Below are positions 57,117 to 64,000 of a DNA stretch of 64,000 nt, in pieces. Each line of letters begins with the position of its first letter. Within the stretch, counting starts at the first letter, position 1. The notes beneath the pieces were generated by a model, which did not search any database, was not told the DNA's origin, and saw nothing but the letters and a program-made list of their open reading frames with translations. Location of the stretch: NCBI RefSeq assembly GCF_016811075.1, contig NZ_JAFBGL010000008.1, forward strand, positions 151,459-215,458, given 5' to 3'. The translations under genes and the position numbers were made by a program. This DNA comes from Oceaniferula flava (GTDB lineage: Bacteria; Verrucomicrobiota; Verrucomicrobiia; Verrucomicrobiales; Akkermansiaceae).

Positions 57117-58070
57117 CTACGGTAATATTTCTTCTTTTCTCTCCAAGATGGCTGGCTGGGCAGTCCGACTGCGGATAATCAGGGTGATTCGCCGCTTAAC
57201 GGTGCCTGCACGACCGTCGCTCACGATGCGTGTCGTGGTATCGCTCACGGTAACTCTCGGGTTCACCGTTTGTTGCTGGAACTCGGATACACCGAGCATG
57301 ACCAGGGCCTCATCGAGAGTTTGAAATTTCTGATCGTCCTCGGTGTCGCGCTCGAGATCGGGACCGAGGATGTGATCGACAAAATCCTCCGCATCATCAA
57401 TGGAAACTTCCACCGCCGAGGAAATCAACTCCGCCGGGGCTTCATTCAGATCAAGTTTGCCATTGCTCCAAATGGTGAACCAGTTCCGCCAGTTCGGCTG
57501 CAATGACTCCAGCTGGTCCATTCCCTTCACCAGACGCATTTCATCGAGATTGTAAAAGGGGCGGTTAAAAGGGTGATTGGGGCGGCCCTGGTCTTCATAC
57601 CAGTCGACTTCGGCGCCATTCAGCTCGGCCAGGTCCCCCTCGTCAATCCAGTCGGTCAAGTTATCAATCAATGCCTGCGCATCCTGTAAGTCCATTCCCC
57701 AATCAGTGAAGATGTCCGTCAGCAGCTGCTTGTCCTGTCGCATCAACAGCACATTGATATTAAAACGAGCAGCCTCAGAGGTAATCCGGGCCGAAAAGGA
57801 TATATCCTGTTCTTCATCATACCAGTCGAGGATGGGATCCCCTTTTTCCACCGCTGGGTTGACTGCCACCGCAATCCCCCGCTCGGCCACCTGCAGCGCC
57901 TCGAAGCCATTCAGCTGAGATGCCGCCACATCTGAATCGTAATACACCACACGCACGGCGGCAAAAACAGCCAAGGCTAATACCGCCATGATCCAGAACA
58001 CCGCCACCAAGGCGCTCCCGCTCGAGCAACGAGTGGGACGTGTGTGATTCTGTGGGGTGTGGATATCCAT
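57117..58070 (-). CDS. gspK: Minor pseudopilin GspK
   Basis: 317 residues with the GspK pattern: an N-terminal positively charged leader and hydrophobic helix (SSGSALVAVFWIMAVLALAVF), Glu/Asp-rich globular domain with SARITSEAARFNIN, LIDNLTDWIDEGD and LDLNEAPAELI (a helix-hairpin-helix-like saposin region). The leader ends CSSGSALV, so it is processed unlike the other pseudopilins. GspK caps the pseudopilus tip with GspI and GspJ, encoded just upstream. Confidence 0.9.
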   Translation of the reverse strand: MDIHTPQNHTRPTRCSSGSALVAVFWIMAVLALAVFAAVRVVYYDSDVAASQLNGFEALQVAERGIAVAVNPAVEKGDPILDWYDEEQDISFSARITSEAARFNINVLLMRQDKQLLTDIFTDWGMDLQDAQALIDNLTDWIDEGDLAELNGAEVDWYEDQGRPNHPFNRPFYNLDEMRLVKGMDQLESLQPNWRNWFTIWSNGKLDLNEAPAELISSAVEVSIDDAEDFVDHILGPDLERDTEDDQKFQTLDEALVMLGVSEFQQQTVNPRVTVSDTTTRIVSDGRAGTVKRRITLIIRSRTAQPAILERKEEILP

Positions 58071-58100
58071 GATAAAAATTTGAGTTTGGAATCAGGCTGC

Positions 58101-58937
58101 TTAATTTCCGCGGTCACCACGGCCGCCGCCTTCACCGCGGCCGCCTCCCTCACCTCGTCCGCCACCTTCGCCACGGCCGCCTCCGCCGCCGCCACCAGTG
58201 TCGCCGCCACCCACATCGATGCCGTTGGAAAGGTCAGGACCGGCAGGGTTCTGCTGGATAATTTGGCGCATGATCACTTCAGGATTTTCCTTCGGAACCA
58301 CCCAGAATGTTTGCTGCACGATGTCGGATGTGGGTGTGAATCGACAGTAAAACTTCACTTGCAGTGGCTGCTGACCACTGTTGTCCCAGAAAGTATCGGC
58401 CTCCATCGTGCTGCCGTCGACCACCTCGCAATCACACATCCACATGTCTTCAATCAAGGTGATTTCAGCAAAGGGTTCGGCGTCGTCATCGCCTGTGGAC
58501 GTGCTGTCCTCGAGGATTTTGACATCGTAAAAACGAAGCACGACATCGATGAAACCATCGCGCTGCTCAACGGTCGACAGCTCGATCGCCTCAGCGGTCA
58601 TCGGCACGTCGCCCCAGTTGAATGACATCGGCACATTTTGAAAGGTCAGGGTGAACAAGGTCCGGTCCCTCGCCTCGTAGCTTTCCAAATTGATCACCGC
58701 ATTGCCTGGAATTTGTTCGAAGTGGTTCTTCAACAAATTGAAAAAGGCATTTTGCTCCATCATCTCATTCTGTGTCTCCACCACCGATTGACTGAGCTTC
58801 ATCGACGACTGGGCCACGCGGAAAATCATGCCCACAAGCATCCCCATCAGCCCGAGCGCAATCACGATTTCCAGCAAAGTGAAACCACCACGCTGCAAGC
58901 GCTTGCTCGTCGCATTCTGTCGTCTAACAATCATCAT
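58101..58937 (-). CDS. gspJ: Pseudopilin GspJ with Gly-rich repeat tail
   Basis: 278 residues from the ATG at 58937, which overlaps the gspI stop as ATGA. The prepilin site is GGFTLLEIVIALGLMG, with cleavage after Gly and N-methylated Phe. The globular domain is GspJ-like (FNLLKNHFEQIPGNAVINL, VVLRFYDV). The last ~35 residues are almost only Gly, Arg, Glu and Asp, with the unit GRGEGG repeated several times (58101-58205), which is not part of the normal family. The repeat could be a flexible or adhesive tail at the pseudopilus tip. Confidence 0.88.
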   Translation of the reverse strand: MMIVRRQNATSKRLQRGGFTLLEIVIALGLMGMLVGMIFRVAQSSMKLSQSVVETQNEMMEQNAFFNLLKNHFEQIPGNAVINLESYEARDRTLFTLTFQNVPMSFNWGDVPMTAEAIELSTVEQRDGFIDVVLRFYDVKILEDSTSTGDDDAEPFAEITLIEDMWMCDCEVVDGSTMEADTFWDNSGQQPLQVKFYCRFTPTSDIVQQTFWVVPKENPEVIMRQIIQQNPAGPDLSNGIDVGGGDTGGGGGGGRGEGGGRGEGGGRGEGGGRGDRGN

Positions 58938-59401
58938 TGCATATACAAATTTGCATACCGCCAGGTCTCGGCGGTTTGCTGCTGCCACTCCCCGTCGGCA
59001 AACCAGTAAAAGGTCACCCGGATGCGATACATATCTTGGAGGAGCTGACCGTCCTCGTTTTCCATCTCCATCAGCTCGATCACCGTTTCGATGTCACCGC
59101 GTAAAAAGGGCAACTGCTCAGCGCCGTCACCGGTGATGTCCATGAGGTCCACTGTGGTTTCCCCCTCTTCCAAAGTGGGATTACTCAGCGCGTCGATCAT
59201 GGCACTCTTCAGCACCCGTTGAATCCGCATTTCATCCTGAATGCTGCTGGCCGTTCGGCTTGTCATGCTGAGAGCCTTGACCAGCGAAACGGAAACCGCC
59301 GCGAACAATCCCATCGCGATCACAATCTCGAGTAGCACATAGCCACTGCGACATGCGGATCTCCCCAAAGGGGGCAACGAGACTGAACCACGCACCTTCA
59401 T
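58934..59401 (-). CDS. gspI: Minor pseudopilin GspI-like
   Basis: 155 residues. The cleavage region is CRSGYVLLEIVIAMGLF, with Tyr instead of Phe at the +1 position and Glu at +5 retained. Helix and small beta domain follow (YRIRVTFYWFADGEWQQQT). Assignment to gspI rests on its place between gspH- and gspJ-like genes and on size. It overlaps both neighbours by 4 bp. Confidence 0.8.
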   Translation of the reverse strand: MKVRGSVSLPPLGRSACRSGYVLLEIVIAMGLFAAVSVSLVKALSMTSRTASSIQDEMRIQRVLKSAMIDALSNPTLEEGETTVDLMDITGDGAEQLPFLRGDIETVIELMEMENEDGQLLQDMYRIRVTFYWFADGEWQQQTAETWRYANLYMQ

Positions 59402-59964
59402 TCTTTTTCAATGCTCATTTCCTCATCGCGCACTCCTGCGGTGAGTGGGTTCAACTCCTGCATCAGCCAACTTTTTCCGACCGTGCAACGAACGCTGATC
59501 GGCTCGACCAAACCGACCGGATCAAGAGTCAGCACCACGGTGCGATCTCCCTGAATTTCCACCCATTCGTCAGACATCCATCGCTTGATCTCAAGCTTGA
59601 CGTTTTCATCGGTTTCTTCGCTGGCGACCACATCTTCAAATTCTTCGCGTGGACTCTCGTCATCGATGCTATCTTCAAAATAGACCTCGTCGCTCTGGCT
59701 GTGGAGCGGCTTGAATGAGACACTTTCCTCGCTGATTGTCAGCTGGTAAGGTCGCTGTTGCCGGACCGCAATGTTGCGCGCTCTTTTGGCCATGATCTCG
59801 ATATCGCTGGCCGAGCGCCGAAGCTGTTCTTCGGTCTCGACCGTGGTGACACTTAAGGTCAGCCACGTCACCAGCACGGCAATCATGCCAAGCACAAACA
59901 CCATTTCCAAAAGGGTGAAGCCACCTGCGTGACTCCCCCTCGAATGTCCACGGAACCGGATCAT
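59398..59964 (-). CDS. gspH: Minor pseudopilin GspH-like
   Basis: 188 residues with a type IV prepilin signal (HAGGFTLLEMVFVLGMIAV; Glu at +5) and a beta-rich domain containing an acidic stretch (SDEVYFEDSIDDESPREEFEDV). Position after gspG and length suggest GspH. The stop/start overlaps with gspG and gspI imply coupled translation. Confidence 0.82.
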   Translation of the reverse strand: MIRFRGHSRGSHAGGFTLLEMVFVLGMIAVLVTWLTLSVTTVETEEQLRRSASDIEIMAKRARNIAVRQQRPYQLTISEESVSFKPLHSQSDEVYFEDSIDDESPREEFEDVVASEETDENVKLEIKRWMSDEWVEIQGDRTVVLTLDPVGLVEPISVRCTVGKSWLMQELNPLTAGVRDEEMSIEKE

Positions 59965-60413
59965 TCCTGGTTGGACAGGTCGTCTTCAGTTCCCTCGAGA
60001 CCGTCTTTGCCCACGCTGATCAGCTCAGGACGTGAACGATCTTTGCTGCCTGGGAACTTGTAGATATACTCGTTGTTCCATGGGTCACTGGGAACCTCGT
60101 CCATGATCTGGATCCAACGTCTCGGACGTGGTGCATTGGTTGGTTTTTCCACCAAGGCATTCAGCCCTTGCTGCTCGGAAGGATAATGACCGGCGTTGGT
60201 CTTATACGATTGCAGGGCATTTTCGATGGAGGAAAAATCGCCCCCCACCACAGTCACCGCACCACTGTCGGAAATACGTTTCATGGTGAAAATAGCGCCG
60301 CCCATGATCATGGCGATGATGCCCAGCACGATCACCATTTCCAGCAGGGTAAATCCTGAAGGAAGGAGGCGTTGTGGAGAGTTGGATTGGATACGTTGTG
60401 TCGTCGTTTTCAT
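59961..60413 (-). CDS. gspG: Major pseudopilin GspG
   Basis: 150 residues. The prepilin motif is LPSGFTLLEMVIVLGIIA, followed by the classic GspG pattern: ALQSYKTNAGHYPSEQQGLNALVEKP, PRRWIQIMDEVPSDPWNNEYIYKFPG and the calcium-binding end ISVGKDGLEGTEDDLSNQE. First gene of the operon, so the promoter should lie in 60414-60600. No Shine-Dalgarno: the leader is TACCACCAACT before the ATG. Confidence 0.95.
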   Translation of the reverse strand: MKTTTQRIQSNSPQRLLPSGFTLLEMVIVLGIIAMIMGGAIFTMKRISDSGAVTVVGGDFSSIENALQSYKTNAGHYPSEQQGLNALVEKPTNAPRPRRWIQIMDEVPSDPWNNEYIYKFPGSKDRSRPELISVGKDGLEGTEDDLSNQE

Positions 60414-60607
60414 AGTTGGTGGTAAAAATTATCTCAAATGCGGGAACCCTGATGTTCGGGTGGCGCAAATCTAACCTTATTCCCTACTAGATTAAACGCC
60501 GATTCTTGGAAAAGTTGTCTGATTTTTTCGTCTAATTTGCCCTAGCTCTCACGATCCATGCCTCAGAACCCACAGAGCGCTGACCGTGAGTCGGTTAATC
60601 GACCTGA

Positions 60608-62045
60608 TTAGTAAGCAACCGCCCCTACGATCGGCTTTTTTCCGCTTAATTTGGTTCTGAAAACATCCATTCCTCCATCGTTGGCAATCACCGCACCGGC
60701 ACCCAGCACGGGCGATCGCGAGCTGACACGGTAACCGCGAAGCTCTTTCAAGGTCGTCAGGTCAATATCCGAGCCCGCCCTGCCAGGATTTCGAAAGCGC
60801 GGGTTCTCCGCCATCGGGTTTTTGTCCGGCGGATGGGGCTCGATGCCGTAGTAAAGGTTGTTGTTGTAACGCGTATTGATCCCCTTGCGCCCGCCTTTCC
60901 CCCAGCTTGCTTCGTCCTCGAAGTTGGAAATATTGTTTTCAAACAATGTATTGATCGGAGTGCGCCCCTCGGGAAACACACTGACTTTCAATCCCTTCCG
61001 CGTGTAGTGGGGGGTATTGTAAATGTGAATATTTTCCGCCTCTTTGCACGAATCGAACCCGCAGAAGTAGAGTCCTTCTTTCCCGTTCTGGCTGATGTTG
61101 TAGCGGATGACGACGTTACGGTTGGGCTTTTTCATGATCCCGCAAAACCACATGTTATCGTGACTGTAATGATACTGAATGAAGGTGTTCACGCAGTTGT
61201 AATCGGCACCGAAACCGCCGCGGTCTTTGCCGCCCTTGCCCACATTGCCCTAGGCTTCGTTGTATTGAATTTTGATCACGTCGATGCTGAAACAAAAATA
61301 CTGTGTCCGGTGTCGCATCGGTTGCTGTTGGCCAGCGTATTGTCTTCGTAAATGGCATCCTTACTGCAGCGAGCAATGATGCTATTCCGACCCGTTTGAT
61401 CAAGGTAGTTCCCCGCCACGTAGACATTGGTCCACAAATACTCCGTCTTGGTTTCGCCCTTCAAGAACTTCACCACAGAACTCGACGAGGTATTGCCAAT
61501 GCCCACGCCACCAACATTGACAATGCGGTTCTTAGTAATCCGGAGATCATCGAATCGACTTTTTTTTTCAGCTTTTTGATGTGCACATGAATGCCGCCAC
61601 GGAGCTTTCCGGCGACTTTTCCATTCACATCGTGGATGTAACAATCACCGATATAGACGTGACGGTATACTTTTTCCTCCCCATGCACTAAAACCTAGAT
61701 ACCGAATAACGTCTCTTGATCCTTATCCCTGCCGTCCGTGTTGGTGATCTCGAGACTACTCACTTCCCAATACGAAGAATCTTCCAAAAACAAGCCTGCG
61801 AGGTGCTTCCCCCTGGCGTGGATTTTCGGACGAGGACCACTGCCATAGCTCCTGATACGGATCTCCGCATTTTCGTCGCCATTGCCTTTTCGGAGCCAAC
61901 ATCCCCGAGAAACTCATCCCCCACTTAAGCAGAATGGCTTCGCTAGAAATCAAGCGGATCTTATTGATGGCGTCAAAGGCGCGTTGGGAACGCGATACGG
62001 AAGTCCCTCGCCTAAAGTTCCTTGGGCACGAGCAACTCAATCAAA
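60608..62045 (-). pseudogene. Decayed secreted beta-helix (polysaccharide-lyase-like) gene
   Basis: Reading right to left, one protein can be followed across frames: ISSEAILLKWG, EIRIRSYGSGPRPKIHARGKH, EVSSLEITNTDG, HVYIGDCYIHDVNGKVAGKL, RITKNRIVNVGGVGIGN, VAGNYLDQTGRNSIIARCS and, intact from about 61250 to 60608, VVIRYNISQNGKEGLYFCG to the C-terminus. It is broken by an in-frame TAG at 61695-61697, a shift in the T9 tract 61560-61568, a shift near 61290, a TAG at 61250-61252 and further shifts above 61870. No signal peptide remains. The coil repeats indicate a right-handed beta-helix. It lies downstream of sulfatase 9, its likely former operon partner. Confidence 0.8.
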
Positions 62046-62088
62046 GCCTGTAACGTGATGGGGGCCAGGCTTCACTCTAATTGGGGCG

Positions 62089-63576
62089 TTAATATTTGTA
62101 GTCAGCTCCGTCTCGACTAAGCTGGCAGCTTTTCTCGATCTCAATCAAACGTTTTCCCAACTCCTTGACTTTTTCCGGCATTTTCTTCGCCAGGTCATTC
62201 TTTTCGTAAGGATCTTTGCTGAGGTCATACAGCCTGACGCGGCCGTTGGCTTTGGCCTCTTTCATCAGCTTGAAGTCGCCGTGAATGATGCTTTTCCCAT
62301 CGATCCCCTTGACCAACCTACGGTAGCCGAAAAATAAATCCTTCTCGCGCTGTTTCACTTTCCCCTCGATCACCGGCATCAGATCGATGCCATCAATCGG
62401 ACGCTTATCCTTGGAAGGAAAAGAGAACCCTGCGAGTTCGGCGATCGTCGGAAAAAAATCGATCGTTGCACAACGCACCGACGTTTGGCTGTTAGGGCGA
62501 ATTTTTCCCGGCCATTCGACACAAGCGGGAACCAAAACGCCCCCCTCATACATCTGATGTTTGTGCCCCTTGAACGGACCCGCGGATGCGACGCCCTTCT
62601 TGGTCATAGTGTCAGCCGGACCATTGTCGCTACAGAAAAAGATGATGGTGTCTTTTTCCAAACCCAACTCCCTCAAGCGCTTTCTTAAGCGACCAATCTG
62701 ATCGTCCATCGCGGTGATACAGCCGTAATAATTCTGCTTGGTCTTCCCGTGTTGGCTATACATCTTCTTATACGCCACCCCTGCAACCACCGGTTCATGC
62801 GGTGTATGGAACCAGATCGTGGCAAAAAAAGCTTCGTCTTGATTTGCTTCAATAAATGGAATGACGCGATCCATGATGACCCTGCTATCGTCGCCAGAAA
62901 TGTTTTCCTTCACTTCCTTACCATTTTGAACATAGGGAAAACCACCTTTCCACGCTTCACCTTCGGTCGCTCCCCATTTCGTCCAACCTTCCGGGGTAAC
63001 ACCAGGGTCCCAGGTAGGAACGGCACTTGTTGTCGCAAAATATTCGTCATAGCCGTGGTGCGATGGCGGCGAGTAATAACCACGCGAACTGACCTCTTCG
63101 GGCTTCACCCACCCGATATGCCACTTGCCAAAAAACCCCGTCGCATACCCCTTCTTCTTGAGAGCTTCGGCGATCGTGACCTCCCCGACCCGCATGCCTC
63201 CCGTGTGGGCAGCCAAAATACCGAAACGAAAAGGATATCGCCCAGTCAAACAACTGCCACGAGTGGGAGAGCAAAGTGGTGAGGCAGCATAGAATCGATC
63301 GAACTTCGCCCCTGAGGCTGCCATGTCATCCAGATTGGGCGTTTTGACATCCTTGTTGCCATTAAACCCGACATCTCCCCACCCCTGATCGTCACTCATG
63401 ATCATGATCACGTTCGGCGTTTTCGCCTCGGTGATCCCCGCTCCGAAGGTGATCAATGCAGTACAAACTAACAGTGTTTTGGCGCCAAGTGCCCCCACCT
63501 GTTTCACCGGCCTACACGCATGCTTAGAACCCCACAAACAGCGCAATACGAACTTCTCTCTCATTGATTTAGCCAT
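62089..63576 (-). CDS. Secreted sulfatase 9
   Basis: 495 residues (ATG at 63576, alternative at 63564). It has a long N-terminal region with a hydrophobic export segment (~30-50), DDQGWGD, active-site C102-S-P-T-R, GKWHIG and SDNGP. It is separate from the main sulfatase locus and beside the decayed beta-helix gene. Its sequence is less GC-rich in codon choice than sulfatases 1-8, so it may have been acquired separately. Substrate unknown. Confidence 0.92.
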   Translation of the reverse strand: MAKSMREKFVLRCLWGSKHACRPVKQVGALGAKTLLVCTALITFGAGITEAKTPNVIMIMSDDQGWGDVGFNGNKDVKTPNLDDMAASGAKFDRFYAASPLCSPTRGSCLTGRYPFRFGILAAHTGGMRVGEVTIAEALKKKGYATGFFGKWHIGWVKPEEVSSRGYYSPPSHHGYDEYFATTSAVPTWDPGVTPEGWTKWGATEGEAWKGGFPYVQNGKEVKENISGDDSRVIMDRVIPFIEANQDEAFFATIWFHTPHEPVVAGVAYKKMYSQHGKTKQNYYGCITAMDDQIGRLRKRLRELGLEKDTIIFFCSDNGPADTMTKKGVASAGPFKGHKHQMYEGGVLVPACVEWPGKIRPNSQTSVRCATIDFFPTIAELAGFSFPSKDKRPIDGIDLMPVIEGKVKQREKDLFFGYRRLVKGIDGKSIIHGDFKLMKEAKANGRVRLYDLSKDPYEKNDLAKKMPEKVKELGKRLIEIEKSCQLSRDGADYKY

Positions 63577-64000
63577 GATCTAACCAAACTAATTTTCTCT
63601 AAGTCCATGACAAGCCAAACCCATGGCATGAGTCGACAAAATCATCTCCATATGAAATTACTGCAAGCATCGTCACCTGCACGCTTACGAAGCCCAGTAG
63701 TTAGAATCACTAAAAGAACTCTTTCGATTTCGCCACCTAGCCAACATTCGTCCGATCATCCCGCTCCCCGGTGAGCAAGAAGCCTCGCCGGTCTGCTAAT
63801 CTATTCGGTTAAAGGTCAATTAACGGGCAAAAGGGCCCGGTTATGTTCAACTCTCCATTGAGCATTTGTGACTGAATTCATCCTAACTCTCGCGCATTTG
63901 TGGCTGAATTCAGCGCGAGTTTCCAAGTTATGGTGCATTCCAACACATCGCTGTGTCAGACCGGCATGCGTTGTATACCATGTCAGGCTGTATGGCATGT
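63577..64000. other. Gene-free right end with direct repeat and hairpins
   Basis: 424 bp without a credible gene. It must include the promoter of sulfatase 9. A 19-bp near-identical direct repeat (63862-63880 and 63894-63912, one mismatch, 32-bp period) is present, the second copy enclosed by CTCGCGC/GCGCGAG arms (63889-63895, 63913-63919). An imperfect hairpin (TAACGGGC / GCCCGGTTA) lies at 63821-63843. Confidence 0.45.
63862..63919. repeat. Short direct repeat with flanking dyad
   Basis: GCATTTGTGACTGAATTCA and GCATTTGTGGCTGAATTCA occur 32 bp apart (63862 and 63894). The second lies between CTCGCGC and GCGCGAG, so it would form the loop of a 7-bp stem. Only two copies are visible before the window ends. 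An operator pair or the edge of a larger repeat are both possible. Confidence 0.5.

Noticed and set aside
58101..58205. Collagen-like protein
   Set aside because: The Gly-rich tail has a six-residue GRGEGG unit, not regular G-x-y triplets with Pro.
52067..60413. Type IV pilus operon
   Set aside because: The pseudopilin set G-H-I-J-K, the GspG calcium-site end and the GspK hallmark favour type II secretion; no pilT, pilA array or pilC is present.
60608..62045. TAG recoding or programmed frameshifting in the beta-helix gene
   Set aside because: TAG is used as a normal stop by hisS and the sigma-factor gene here, there is no slippery site plus structure at each break, and the N-terminus is also lost; decay is simpler.
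63862..63919. CRISPR repeats
   Set aside because: Only two copies, with a 13-bp gap instead of a spacer, and no cas genes.

Overview
The window reads as a chromosomal segment of a GC-rich bacterium of the PVC superphylum, most likely a marine Verrucomicrobiota. The clues are a GreA factor with a very long N-terminal extension (a trait shared with Chlamydia), a PVC-type secreted 'dehydrogenase plus cytochrome c' protein, nine formylglycine sulfatases, an ECF sigma factor overlapping a PEGA/SUMF1 Ser/Thr kinase, and a type II secretion operon. The phylum is inferred from gene content; no rRNA gene is present. Almost no gene has a recognisable Shine-Dalgarno sequence.

Layout. 1-7.2 kb is housekeeping: the end of hisS, aspS with a clear terminator, then hemF and ftsK leftward and a DUF2064-type transferase rightward. 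At 7.2-10 kb a leftward two-component pair encodes a LuxR-type regulator and a sensor kinase whose extracytoplasmic part looks like two discoidin (F5/8 C) domains. It diverges, across a perfect 11-bp inverted repeat, from a rightward run of eight genes (10-21.8 kb): six sulfatases, an alpha/beta-hydrolase esterase and a TIM-barrel GHL15-like protein. A leftward cytochrome/beta-propeller protein follows (21.8-24.4 kb). A second rightward run (24.6-35.4 kb) holds a GH43/GH117-like protein, a beta-helix protein, a clan GH-D-like glycosidase with an F5/8 C domain, two more sulfatases and a second GHL15-like protein. Together this is a 25-kb locus for a sulfated, probably algal, polysaccharide: the sensor kinase may detect the glycan through the same fold that the enzymes use to bind it. 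No TonB/SusCD or sugar transporter and no sulfatase maturase are in the window.

35.5-52 kb is mixed: a small hydrolase, an HExxH membrane protein, OsmC, the kinase/ECF pair, an unusual coiled-coil plus LC7-like gene pair (40.8-43.2 kb), a DEAD-box helicase (DEVD variant), ruvC, a methyltransferase, an acyltransferase, enolase with a strong terminator, the GreA fusion protein and a nucleotide-pyrophosphatase-like protein. 52-60.4 kb is a leftward type II secretion operon (gspG-H-I-J-K-L-M, a GspC-position protein, gspD) with stop/start overlaps; gspE, gspF and a clear gspC are absent. It could export the sulfatases and glycosidases. 60.6-63.6 kb has a decayed beta-helix gene beside a ninth sulfatase, then about 420 bp without a gene but with a short direct repeat and hairpins.

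No tRNA, rRNA, CRISPR array or transposase was recognised.
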